From contig NC_064012.1 in the NCBI RefSeq assembly GCF_932276165.1, positions 8,563,501 through 8,627,500 of the forward strand: 64,000 nt of DNA. The letters are read 5' to 3'. This document shows, piece after piece, positions 1-12,400 of the stretch. Each line of letters begins with the position of its first letter. Position 1 is the stretch's first letter. This DNA comes from Plutella xylostella (taxonomy: Eukaryota; Arthropoda; Insecta; Lepidoptera; Plutellidae). The notes beneath the pieces were generated by a model. The model worked only from the letters and a program-made list of their open reading frames with translations, did no database searches and had not been told where the DNA came from. The translations under genes were made by a program, and so were the position numbers.

Positions 1-1398
1 GGGCATGAACAATGTACCGGTGCCCTTGCAAGTGCCTGGATTGGTAAGTTACCTCATTGATTGCTATGTTATTTCGGCCTGCTAGGTGCATGATGTTACC
101 TGATGAAGATGCAGGGTTGCGAACTGATTGAATGAAGTACATGAAAATGCCCTCATTATCATCAATGAAGACCTGCTCCGACCAACCTGTCTGCCTGCTA
201 TTTCAGTTTTGACATCCACTCTAACGATTGCCATAAGTTCTTCATGGGGATTCCAACTTGGAGCACTAGTACTACTCTACTACAGTAACCGAATTTATAT
301 TATGTTATATATTTTTCAGACTACTCCATCGGGAAAGCCTGCAAGGCCTTTACAGCAGGCGCCATCAATTTCCATCACGCCTCTGCCGCGCAACCCGCAG
401 CCCGGCAGCCCGCTGGCTCTGGGGACGCAGGCTAAAGGAACATTCGTTATCTGTGAAATCTGCGATGGATACATAAAGGATTTGGAACAGCTAAGAAACC
501 ACATGCTGTGGACACATCAAGTGAAAATCCACCCGAAAATGATTTACAACAGACCGCCGCTGAATTGCCAGAAATGCCAATTCCGGTAAGTGAATCTATT
601 CGCTTTTGCTAGGGTTATTTTATTTCAGTGTCCCCTCAATCCTTTTTATGTTATATTAGTATTGGCTCTGTCCTATTCTTCTAGCTATGTAAAATAATGT
701 CTACAGCAGAAACAAAGCCGTTTGTGCACAATATTTAATACCGATTCACGTTTCAGGTTCTTCACGGACCGAGGTCTGGAGCGGCATCTGCTGGGCTCGC
801 ACGGGCTCGTCACCAGCTCCATGCAAGAAGCCGCCAATAAGGGAAAGGACGCTGGACGTTGTCCCGTCTGTGGCAGGGTATGTAACAATAAATACACTAT
901 TCTACTCTTCTGATCATTCCAGGTTATTCTCCTTCTATGAGTATGTTAATCCAACGTGACGTTAATCAGGACACTGTAAAGTATTCTTATAATTGGAAGT
1001 CTACATTAAAATAAGCTGATGCAGACTACTATTTCAAAGTTTAACTCATTACTACTTTTACAATAAAGCCCATTTAAGCGTCCAATAACTATTTCCTTAT
1101 TTACTAATTCCAGGTATACCAATGGAAATTGCTCAGTCACGTGGCGCGAGACCACAAGCTGACTCTCAAACCGGCGCATCTCTCGTACAAATGCACCGTG
1201 TGCACTGCCACCTTCGGCATGTACAAACAGTTTGAGAACCACGTGTACTCTGCCCACCGCGTGGTGGCCAAGCGCGTGGTCGATAAGGGAAAGCCCGACG
1301 CGCCCAAAGATGCAGCGGTTCTCAAGCCGGTCAAGATTAACGATGAGATTACTATCACGCCGCAACCGGCCAAGGCGACGACGTCTAAGGGGAAATAA
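1..1398 (+). CDS. MEP-1: MEP-1-like C2H2 zinc-finger protein, 3' part (5' end outside window)
   Basis: Four exons join in phase: 1-43, 320-585, 757-877 and 1114-1398 (stop TAA 1396-1398), all with GT/AG borders. The peptide runs from ...VPVPLQVPGL through TTPSGKPARP to a basic C-terminus ending ATTSKGK. It carries four Cys2-His2 type fingers: CEICDGYIKDLEQLRNHM (exon 2), CQKCQFRFFTDRGLERHL (spanning the exon 2/3 junction), CPVCGRVYQWKLLSHVARDH (spanning the exon 3/4 junction) and CTVCTATFGMYKQFENHV. This finger order and the 'GSHGLVTSSMQEAANKGKDA' linker are what I recognise from insect MEP-1, a nuclear zinc-finger protein that works with Mi-2 (MEC complex) in transcriptional repression; that role is family knowledge. 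The upstream part of the gene lies outside the window. Start and total length cannot be judged. Confidence 0.85.
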
Positions 1399-2340
1399 GG
1401 TACTATTACTTTGTTTTTTACTGAGGTTTTATGGTTCATTGTGCTTCTAGTTACGATGACTGTTGGGCACACTCAACGTTGTGTGTCTTTCCAAACAGAA
1501 TTCGATCCATTAAAACCGTCGTCAATACGCTGGCGTCCTGTCCCGCCGCGCCTGTGTGTACCGTAGAAAAATGCGAATGTAGTGACAATGTTCCTGAAAA
1601 AATAATTTATTGGTTAAACTGCTATGCTAGCGAATGTTGCATAAGCAATTATTTCATCAACGTTTTACATATTCATGCTGGCTTATATTGTATTTTTCGT
1701 TGTTAATGATATCTTCTAGCTTTGCAGCGGTTTGCATTATTCTACATTTCTGTTGTTTGACGTCTTTCTCCAAGTTGTACCATAATATTGAAATATTGAT
1801 TGATGTAAATGTACCTAAGTAATATTACACAATTTATTATGAGTAAGCACATGATTGACGTGACCTACATAACATGTTTCAATATTGTGTGTATCAACTG
1901 CTGAATATTGCTATGATAAGACTATTTGGTAGAATATCTTTTTGTTATTTCTGTTAAAGCTTAAGAAATTATAATCTATTATTCACAATATAATTAATGA
2001 ATTAATGACGAAAAATGAACTACCTTATTAGCTTTGTTGCTTTGCGATTTGTATTAGTATTTTTTTATTACACTTGCTCTGAAAACCGTCATATTATGAG
2101 CTGTTTCAACATCTATAAAATTATCAACTGATGAACTGTTCACAATAAAAGACTCAATACTTTGGCCTTAAAAAAATATTTGACGATTTAAGATTGCTTT
2201 CCGCTCTGTATGACACATTAACCAACAAAAAAACAGATTTACAGCAAACAGTAAAATACAGATCACAATAAAATTAACTTTCCAATATCCAGAGGCGAAT
2301 GTAACTTTTAAATCAAAGCGAAGCTTGTGATTTTTTTTTA
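1399..2340 (+). other. Probable 3' UTR of the MEP-1-like gene and flank
   Basis: No coding signal. A canonical AATAAA at 2144-2149 is a reasonable polyadenylation signal for the upstream gene. A 'ggtacta' donor-like site overlaps the region just after the stop codon and a 'ccaaacag' acceptor-like site lies near 1490-1497, so a 3' UTR intron is possible but unproven. Confidence 0.35.
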
Positions 2341-2402
2341 TGTAGCCATATTAGTGTCCCACTGCTGGGTTAAGGCCTCCCCATGCTTATTCCACACGTC
2401 TC
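2340..2402 (+). repeat. RTE-type LINE 3'-tail fragment
   Basis: The phrase 'gtcccactgctgggttaagg' followed by 'cctcccc' is the widespread lepidopteran LINE/SINE 3' segment. Only about 60 bp is preserved, with no coding part. Confidence 0.5.
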
Positions 2403-3432
2403 TGCTATCGACCACCTGTGAATAATACTTATATTTTTTAACATCGCGACATATTTGGAGAAACATAATATATTATAATATTTATAGCCTAGCATAGGTG
2501 ATTAAAAATCACTTTTATTACATTACTGCTACTAAATTGATGTGGTATGAAGTTATTGTTTGTTCCTAGGATATTCTGCACAGGATAGGGCTTTTTATTT
2601 ATTAATTCATAAATTAAATTATCAAGAGGCAAGAATTTTGATAATGTATGTATCAAAACTAATGCACAAATTTCTAACGACAATGTTGATAATAGTATGT
2701 TGAATAACACACTTGAAAATAGTATGTACGTGTTATGTTGCACATGTATGATAAATAACAGAGTGAATTATCTCCCACATTATTGTGTAGTCTGACTGCT
2801 ACAGTATGCCGTATATCCGTTTCTCTCTATTTTTTTTTTATTTATTAACAGAAATCCACAGCATCTTAATAAACATAGTTTGCTAATGATGTCCGCTCTC
2901 ATTGTTTTTTTATAATACAGATTAAGCAGTATTCTATAACTTGTGTAACTATATCATACACCATTTTTAGTATACTGCCATATTGCCCGTGTATATTTTT
3001 GTATGAAACATGTTTATGTTGGTTTTTATACATGGCTCACTAGACCATTTTCTGATGCTGTAGCATATATGCTAAAATACCATATAATAACAATAACCAA
3101 ACCATGCAGTGGTTTAATATGCATTCATATATTTGGCTGCGCTTGGCGTTTCCTACCATACCAATGGAGTATTTAGTCTTCGGTAGTGTACTATCTAGGT
3201 ATATCCACCGCCTTTCTATCAGAAGTTTCGCCCCGCGAATAAAATTGGTAAATATCATTTTGGTGCGAATTTACATTAATCCACGCAATTTTGTATGAAA
3301 TTATTGTGTAGCTATCCATCTTGATGTCTCTCAGCAGGGACAAAGAGGCTTCTAGTCATAATACAGAGATTATTGGTCAAAAACTCCCTGCACTTAAAAC
3401 ATGCAGATACGAGTGACGACAAAACGGAGTAT

Positions 3433-3523
3433 CGAGGCCCCATTGGTGCATTGCGTCGTGTGTCGGCGCAAAGGAACGGTCATAAAAAAATATGTGCTGC
3501 GACGACGCGCCACTGGGGCCTTG
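3433..3523. repeat. Small inverted repeat (foldback), about 25-bp arms
   Basis: The left arm 'aggccccattggtgcattgc' continuing to 'gtcgt' is mirrored on the right by 'acgacgcgccactggggcct', with a 3-4 base gap and one mismatch. The loop is about 35 bp. Likely a MITE remnant; no clear target-site duplication. Confidence 0.55.
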
Positions 3524-3552
3524 ACTTTAAGCCTTGTTGGCACTAGGCTAAT

Positions 3553-3662
3553 ATTTTAGTCAAGTGGAGAGTAATTTAGTGACTACACCACTTCCTATTG
3601 GCTAAATTAGTAACTGAACTTTCTTTTAGCCAATAGCAATAAATTACTCTTTACTCAAGGCT
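3553..3662. repeat. Foldback element, two nested arm pairs
   Basis: The outer arms 'agtcaagtggagagtaattt' and 'aaattactctttactcaagg' are inverted copies with a few changes. The inner pair 'ctattggctaa' / 'ttagccaatag' is an exact inverse. This predicts a near-continuous hairpin of about 110 bp. Probably a MITE. Confidence 0.6.
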
Positions 3663-3825
3663 GTAGAGTGATGCCACACGGTCGTGCGGTGTGCTATGCT
3701 TAGTATAGCATTGACTGAGCGGTGAGACTGTAACCGTCTCTGCATATAAATAAATTTGAACAACATGCCATACAAATCAAAGTAGGAAGAGCAACACAAT
3801 AAACTATTTTTTTTGTCTTTCGGTA

Positions 3826-3966
3826 CCTGCAACCGCTACACGGGTTCGTTATCGACGTAGATAAACTTCGCTATATTGTGATTCTCCATAAATAAAGCAC
3901 TGTGATTACGAACGTGCATTAAGCGAGTTTATCGACGCCGATAACGATCCCGTGGCCGCTGGCAGG
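3826..3966. mobile_element. MITE with about 40-bp terminal inverted repeats
   Basis: The left end reads CCTGCAACCGCTACACGGG... and the right end, read in reverse complement, CCTGCCAGCGGCCACGGGAT.... The arms continue inward as 'ttatcgacgtagataaac' versus 'ttatcggcgtcgataaac', so the inverted similarity covers about 40 bp on each side of a roughly 50-bp centre. No protein. The palindrome may extend one base further on each side (A...T). The target-site duplication is not clear. Confidence 0.65.
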
Positions 3967-3999
3967 TTAAATAGTTCATAAATAATTAGCGTTACATAG

Positions 4000-6358
4000 T
4001 AAAGTATTTTCTTTTCTTTTAAAACGTCCACTGTCCGCTACATCAGGTGTTCAGAGATACTTGTTTTTATAGGTAATCCTCTCTATCTATCACTACCACT
4101 TTATGTTACACCCATAAGTGAATATTTATGTATACTAAGTTAACAAGAATTATTTTGTTGCAGGATTGGCAGGAGACATCTTTGGCCGGTCTCGTGCCGG
4201 TGTGCTCTTCGCCTCCGATACAGAAAATGACTGTTTCATACCGTTATTATCAAAACTAAAAGTAATTTAATCATCAGGGGTAATCTGTATCTTGCTTTTA
4301 ATATACTTACGTAATTCTAAAAAACAATCTGCGTCCGTTATTGTCCTAAATTATATTCCTTTTTGCGATACATTAACAATATTCTTTAAATGTAGCGATG
4401 ACATGGCATAGCTGTGATACATGGTCTCTAGAACAACGTTTCTTCTAGAACTTTTGCAAATTCGAGTAGAGCCCACCTACTATACCCTTTTTTGCAACAA
4501 CCTAGGTATATGTAAAATTATTTCATTGCATATACTGAACAGAAATTGTATTTATTTCCTAAAAAAATATATGTCTTCATACGTTTTACCCCTGCTTGCT
4601 TATTTTACAAATTTAGAGATGATTACCACTATCTTAAGATAATTTATAATTATGAATATTAATATAGTAACGATAGAAAATAATTTAATGCTGGTCGTTG
4701 TACTATCTAAACTTTCTACTTGACAAACTAATTCGTAGATTTATTGGATCCGGTTTGCGAATTGAGAATTACTAACATAAAAGTAAAATAGAAATTTAAG
4801 TATTATGTTCCATTGTTAATTCTCAATTAAACATAATCGGCAGTTACTTAATAATTATTAACTTTTGTGAATATCAGTATGTATTCTTTAATAGTTATTG
4901 CATTGTTTCCTTTTGAAAGTATGTTTTGATTACAATGTAGGTATTTGCGATGATTGGTGTACATTCCATAATGTGTGTAAGGATAATAAATAAATGTCGG
5001 TTTTTGGGTAATTTAAGATTCTTTGGCGAGCTTTGATTTCACAAGGGAGATGACTTTCTGCTGTATCAAAGAACCAAAGTTATATCATTAGTGTTAAAAA
5101 TCTTCAAACTTAAGAATTCTATAAATTTACCACTGCCCGGGCGATTTGCCAGTGATATTTGACACCGACTTTGTTAAAAATATTTAACGCTACGTAAATA
5201 AGTAAATGTCTACATCGATTTCGTGGTTGGTTAAAAATAAGTTACAAGCAATAATTGGGCCAAACGTAGTAGATATCATATTTCATACTAAATACTAGAT
5301 ATCACTGCCTAGAAAGCACGCCTTTAGTTTAGTTTACGAATGATATTGTGAAGTGAACGTTTAATAACTCAGGTTGAAGAACATTTATTTTCATGCATGG
5401 AAGTACACTAATTGCACACGAGAACTACACGCAAAACACTAAAACATACCTCAACTGTTCTAATATATAAATAGTTACTTACTTAGGTTTGAGATAGTTA
5501 TATTTTATTCTCTTTTGTAAATTACCAGTAATAAATCTCTTAAATGTTCTAGTAAGCTTAGGGAAGATAATTTATTTTATATGATAGTAACAGACTAAGG
5601 GGTAACTGAATTCTCTTCTTATCTTAATACATACCTACATATAAACTGTAATTTTCGAACAAATACTAAAGGCTACTTGTATTATAAAAGGCACAACAAA
5701 TAGATCAGTTTGCATGATCATATTATTTGCTATTTGTGGCCTTTGGATCCTAACTTAACAGGCAAATATTTTCTAATATTAATATGATTAGGACTGACTG
5801 GATGTCCTTACTTACACCGTTTGACATTTGAGTTTAGTTAATATAAATAAGCTGCTGATAGGCAAAAATATTGTCATTTTGTACTAAGCAAACTAAATTG
5901 TATTTGTCTTGTTTTGTACTCTTGTTATGCCTCTGAAACGGACCAATTATAGCCCTAAAAGTGTGCGGCAGGAGTCAACGCTAGATCATTAGATTTATAT
6001 TAACTACCTGAAATGTCATCGGACGTAATGAACGAATTTATAAATTTATGGTAAACGAAAAAGTTATTTTTGTATTTCATTTAACAATTTTTTTTTATGT
6101 TTCACATATGATTTTTTGTGTAATATTTATATAGTTATTCTTGGTAGGCTATACAGGAGACTTTAATCGATGTTACGATCAATATCTTTGAAACATCATA
6201 AGGACTCCTGTCTGGAATCTATTATTTGGTTCTTGTTCGCGGTGGTTGTGACCCTATTTTACTACCTACTTATGACTGATTATAATTATTAAAGGTTACT
6301 CTCCATATTGTGTGTGCTCCCTAAGATTTTTTTATGCTTGCATTATCTTTGTATGCTT
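4000..6358. other. AT-rich non-coding stretch
   Basis: I see no exon-like segment with coherent splice signals and no recognisable repeat here. Short open frames are unsupported. Confidence 0.4.
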
Positions 6359-6521
6359 CCAGTGTGCTTATCACGAATATTGTCGACTCCAGTCGATAGC
6401 TATTTGTATGACATTTTGATGAGCGCCCCTGACGGTAACTTTAGAAACTAATGAAACTCATACAAACTCCAGTTCGAATCGAATTACTATCAACAATAGT
6501 CGACAATATTCGCATACTGGA
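6359..6521. repeat. Short inverted-repeat element (MITE-like)
   Basis: The 15-base arms 'cgaatattgtcgact' (6373-6387) and 'agtcgacaatattcg' (6498-6512) are exact inverses. The similarity extends outward to CCAGTGTGC / GCATACTGG after a 7-base indel. The element abuts the next, larger foldback. Confidence 0.55.
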
Positions 6522-6534
6522 CGATATAGAACTT

Positions 6535-7107
6535 AGCGTCAATTCACACGTACCACAACCACACCACGTCGCAGCGACATAATGTGGTCAAGCTGTGGTT
6601 ACGTGTGAATAGTGTGGTGACAGCGGCTTTTTGCAGTTGCGTTGTGGCAGCGACAAAATGTCGATGTGGTTGTGTTGTCGCTGTCATTGCGATGTGGTAA
6701 CCGCGTCGTCGTATGCATTTAATCTGCACCACAGCCACAACCACAACACAACCACGCCGTGTGGTCGGGCGTATATTTTGTATTGAAAATGAATAATCCA
6801 ATTCACACGTGCCACATTTTGCCGTTGTCATCGACCACCTGTGTAATACGACCACATCGCAACCACATCGCGTCGGCAACGCCGCCACGCGGCGACGGCA
6901 CCGCGGCCACCTCCTCTCCCTATTAACTGCATACAACCACGTGGTTACCACATCGCAACGACAGCGACAACACAACCACATCGACATTTTGTCGCTGCCA
7001 CAACGCAACTGCAAAAAGCCGCTGTCACACAATTCACACGTAATCACAGCTTGACCACATTATGTCGCTGCGACGTGGTGTGGTTGTGGTACGTGTGAAT
7101 TGACGCT
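6535..7107. mobile_element. Foldback transposable element (~573 bp) with long arms
   Basis: The ends AGCGTCAATTCACACGTACC and, in reverse complement at 7107, AGCGTCAATTCACACGTACC are identical. The arms stay complementary for about 150 bp on each side, including 'gctttttgcagttgcgttgt' on the left and its inverse on the right. The interior is built from degenerate CACAACCACA / GTGGTTGTG words and a third internal copy of 'aattcacacgt' near 6800. Apparent open frames on both strands come from this repeat structure. No transposase and no obvious target-site duplication. Confidence 0.75.
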
Positions 7108-9446
7108 TTCTCCTACAAATCCCAAAAACTGCAAAGGTAAAAAATTATAAAAACAGATATGAAAAGTCTTTCCATAATATAATATAATAATAATATCAAA
7201 GCGCCCGCCGTTTTAATTAGGACGTGTCGAATTAGAAGAATCCATGTTAGAATTTGTTAACTTTAATTACTTTATCATTAAGATATTGAAACGATGATTA
7301 TACTACTGCATATTATTTACTCCACCGTGAACCATAGCCATATGCATGTTGTGCTATTTTTGTAATTAATCGCTTCATTTAGAAAAGCTTATGTGGCGGC
7401 CGCATACATAAATAAATAAGATGATTATGATTTTTTGTATTACTGATTATTAATCTCAGATTTTGTATTATTTTGTCTTTTTTTTCTTTTCTAAATATAA
7501 AGGCTCGCCTAGGGTGCGCCGGACGTATACAGGCGATACGTCACTCTAGGAGTCATCTTTAGTGCACCACATAATAGTTACACTAGTTGTATTACCATTA
7601 ATAAAATAAACCACGTTTAACGGGTGTTAAGAACAGAATTTGTCGTACATATTTATAAGGCGTCTGACTGCCTTTTTACAGCGTTTAGCATCTACCTAAG
7701 TTTTGATGGTAAGGCCCTAAAACTTAGTTGAATATGGTTTTCCATCAATAATATTTTCAGTATTTAATAAATAAGTATGAATAATAATATGAGCAATTTG
7801 GGTATTCTGCATCTAAAAATTAAACCACCTATCCAATTTATAACGAAAAATTCAATTACTAATGACATTCCATAAAATTCTGCAAACATCTGCAATTGAA
7901 ATTTATCTTTTTCCCTTTAGATATTTAACGTAAGTATTTCTTGATAAGAAATACTTTTTATAGAATTTAAGTAGAATTAGACTTCTTTTCAAATTTTTGA
8001 TAACTATAACTTTCAGTTGAGTATCTATATTTATGCTGGAATTGATGGCTCTAAAGGTGAGCAAATTGATTATATTCTGGGTTGTTTTTGTATAAGTATA
8101 GGGCTTACATTGGGATAATTTAATTTAGGTTTGATGCGCTATTTATGTACCTGGCAGAGGTTGGTGGTCACGCCAGGCGCCTCGGATAGGATACATTACT
8201 TTACTCACAGAATAAACGAATCATACGCATAGATTATAACGAGAATTTAAGTGGTTTATTACAGTTTGTTCTTTCTAAGTGGTTTTCGTATTGGTAATAC
8301 CTGTTTGATTGTACCTGTCATATTTTTCGCGTAAAACGTAATGATATTTTGTGTTACCGAAAATAATGTTCGGGTCAAGCTACATAATAAATGAATGAAT
8401 GTTGTAACCCTGTTTATCATTTACTATTCTGACCGCATGACTATGATCACCGATGCTACACTAACAATTAGGCTAAAACCCGACGAATTGCACCACAACT
8501 ACCGCATGTAGTCGCATCAGCAGTCGCTTTATTCAACTGCTTGCACTTGTATGTTCGACTTGCTGAAGTCTTATATCAACTGCACGCAGTCGCTGCCATG
8601 TAGTCCGTCTAAAAACTGTTGAATCGCAGATTCGATTCGTATACAACAAACGTCAATGGCAAAATGATCCAATTTTACAAGCGAATCGAACTGCTACTTG
8701 ATGGGGGATTTTTTGATTCTACAGATATTATTTATATACAGAGTGTTGCAAAACCTCATGAGCCACACCTTGTATAATTATAATATATTGTGTTAGGTAG
8801 GTATAGGTAGGCCCCATAACTTGTACCTTTAGTCATAATATATGCGATAGAATCGTCATCTTATCTTTTAGATCATCGAAGTTATGATGAGAAAACCAAA
8901 AGTGAAGATAACGATTGATAAATGATATCAAAAGATAGGTATCTAAGAAATTCAAATTTACAATAATTAATTCTTAGGCGTAATACCATCCATATATTTT
9001 TTTCTTCATTATGCATAGTTATAATAATAATCGGATAATACTTAGGTCCAATATTATGCATAGATTTTTAACACATTTGGCTGTAGGTACTCAACGAAAA
9101 TGCCGGTCGCTGAGAATGTGAGAATACGCTGTAGTTTTATAACGTAGGAATAGGTTCCGAAATCTCTGGTACCTGACATGGTACGGCCTGCAAAGTAGAG
9201 AAGTAGTACCTTACCTATACATAATACACCCAACACCCAAGTGCTTACTAAATCTAGCTATTAATAGAGCTTGTGTCTATCTATGTATCGTATACGTACG
9301 AGGTAAAACCAGACATCATTTCATTCATCAGGCATACCTTAGTAGAATAGCGGAGCGACTATCGATAGTTCGACTGCACCTCTACTTTCCCACCAGCCAG
9401 CCGTGGGGGGAGGCCCGTTGCGTTTGATCCCTCAGTAGAGACAAAA
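7108..9446. other. Non-coding intergenic stretch
   Basis: AT-rich. No convincing exon was found on either strand. 9355-9446 is more GC-balanced and probably holds the promoter and 5' UTR of the gene starting at 9447. Confidence 0.35.
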
Positions 9447-12400
9447 ATGCGTTGCCATCAGGTGCTCCAGATTGTGCTGTTGCTTCTGTCTGAAGCAATA
9501 GCCTTCAGGATCTACAATCCACGGCGGGTTTACATGCCGACCTTGGAGGTAAGTGATGAGTGATAACTATCTGATAACCCTCTCTTTAGGTACTGTGTAA
9601 TTTTGCTTCGCGATATCTAATTTTTGTTTACATAAAGTTATTTAAAAATATGTTACATTTTAGAAGTACTTACCAAACGTAAAAAATACAAAACAATCGT
9701 GTACAACTATACAAATACATTCTTACACGCATAGAGAAAATAAACTACGATATACTTACACGTTAACAGCCATAGCCATTGATTTCGGTATATATTGTTG
9801 TCGAAAGCCCTAGGCTTAATGGAAATTTCTAATTCGATAAACAATGTTTTTAAAAATACATGCGAATACCTAGGCTATGTTGAATATTTAAGTAAATTAA
9901 CTTACACGTTCACTTTCGATATTATCACGTGCGTTAATTGTAACAAGACAAGTGTTAAATACGTTAAACGGCATTAATTAGCTTGTAAATATTAAAGTGT
10001 AATCTAGTTAATTATTCAGTAGGTAAGAAGACAATGCTTCATAACGAAGTGAACCACGTAGGTACCTACATATAGGAAGGTATGATCAATTTACTTAAAT
10101 GCTTGAAGATCCTGTAAGTTAGCGTACTAAAATAGAGTTAAGGCTATACAATGCCCAATTTGTGTTTATTACCGGATGTAATATTGATGATCAGATTACC
10201 CATTGTGGTTAGTGACTGACACCTGTGCAAAAATTCCTCGTTTAATATACCTAGTTTTGAGAGGTCATCCATAGGGTACCAGAGAAGCTAAGGCCTAGTT
10301 TCACTAAGTATACTCTTACATAATTAACATCCCTGCCTGTTACAGTATCTAACGGAGTGCTAGGGTTAGTGAGGGTCTCACCATGCTTTAACAAAACATT
10401 AATTCCGTCGTCGAATGTATTTCGTAGTCGTTAGTCTGTTGTTAGATGTTCTGTTGTTAGTGTTGGACTCGGTGTGTATTGAACATCACAGACTCCTCAA
10501 TAAAGTTTTTACTCAATTTCGAAAAAGGGCCAAGATATTATAATATTCTTATTCCTTATCATCAGCGGCCCGTCGGTATATGCCACTGCTGGGCATAGGC
10601 CCCTCCCAAAGACCGCCACAACACAAAACTAGCTTCAGCTTTCCTCCGCCAGCCGCTACCGGTACTTGTATAAGTTCCAGCGTGCGGAAGGCGTCCCACG
10701 CTACGCTTGCAGTTCGTGGTCGACACTTGAGATCTCGTTTCTCGGTCATCACATATTTTATTTGAATTAGTCCTCCAGAGAAACCCCGAGCAAGCTCAAC
10801 CCTTGCCTATTGAACGAATTTAAATCAGTTGACCAGTGAAACCGCCAGAGTCCACGTTTCTGAACCATACGTCATCACCGGCAGGAAGCTCTGATAGAAG
10901 ACGTTTGTCTTCCGATTTGGAGGAATGACGATGATGTTTCGATGCAACCAGTATGGAGACCAACACTGTCGTTTGCGCCTAGCAGCTTCCTGGTCGAAGT
11001 TGCTTCTGCCATAGTAATGTATGCTTCGATCTGCTTAGTCGAGTAACCTACCCAAGGATTGGATTCGATTTGAGATTGTACCTACCGTTTATGTTCCAAA
11101 TTTTTTTTACACGATGTATTTTTTTTTTAGTTTTTTTCATTATTTTTACATTACATTGATTTGCTACCACGGTGAAAGGATTAGTTAGCCAGTCTGATCA
11201 CTTATCAGTCTCATTACCGGATTATTATTTATTGTTTACCTTAGTTGTCATAAACATAACGCTTATAAATAACATAATTTGGGTTTAATTCTCTTTACGC
11301 ATAACATAACATAATATCTACCTACACCCACGAGCAATAAAAAGTTTCAGTACTACAAAATTACTCCTAAACGGAAAAGGCTAGCTACTGCAATATTGAG
11401 TTACATTAACAGCACACCAGAATATTACTCGTACCTAACTACTACTCATCTACTACTACTCCACCAAAACAATTAGGCGCACGGCAAACATGGCGTCTAA
11501 AAACGTTAATATTTTAAGTGAAATGCGCTCACTCGATTATTTTGCGGCTCATAAGTAGCCGGATAAACCTTAGGAATAGTTAATTTATAAATTACTAGCT
11601 GTACCCGCGAGCTTCGCTTCACTTAAGTTTAGTTTTCCTTTAGTTTTCCCGTAGTAATTCCGGGATAAAAAGTAGCCTATGTTCTTTTCCAGGGTCTATA
11701 CCATATGTATACCAAATTTCATTCAAATCCGTTCAGTAGTTTTGGCGTGAAAGAGTAACAGACAAAGACAGGCAGACACAATTACTTTCGCATTTATAAT
11801 ATTAGTTAAGATTAGGATTCCACTTTATTACTCGTACATTGGTAAATTTTATATTTGAGACCAACCACACATTGTCTAGAATCTGTGGCTCTATCACTTT
11901 CTTTGTAAGTATTACGAGAATTCTTCATCATAATCTATTGAATATTTTTTATACAACTTTTCCCATGGATGTAACGTTCTTATGACATCAAAGAGCTCTA
12001 CTAGAGTTCATAAGTTGATCAAACTGTATAAGATAAGAGTTTGTATGCATCTTAGATTAATAACTAAACTAACACATACATCGTACCTTGCTGGGACATA
12101 TAATTGTATACACGTTAGTAGGTTTCCAGAAGCCAGAACTGCTTGTATGGTCTAATGTTAAAACACGAACACACACAGGAGACTCGGTTGGTCGTTATGC
12201 CTAGGTTACGTTATATGGATAGCTACATTTTTAAATATCGGCAAGGATTATCATTATGTACCTACAGGTATACATGGACAGATCACGGATGAGTTGACTG
12301 CCGGACTTATAGTCAAAAAACCTTATTTGTATATTTTAAAAGCTAAACCTATTAGGGGCCGTCCATTAATCACGTGAGGCTCAAAGGGGGGGGGGAGGGG

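Noticed and set aside
6544..7054. Open frames of 167 and 81 codons on opposite strands
   Set aside because: They lie wholly in the foldback element; composition reflects CACAACC/GTGGTTG words, not protein coding.
10549..10765. Pair of overlapping short open frames as small genes
   Set aside because: They fall in the 3' tail of an antisense RTE remnant.
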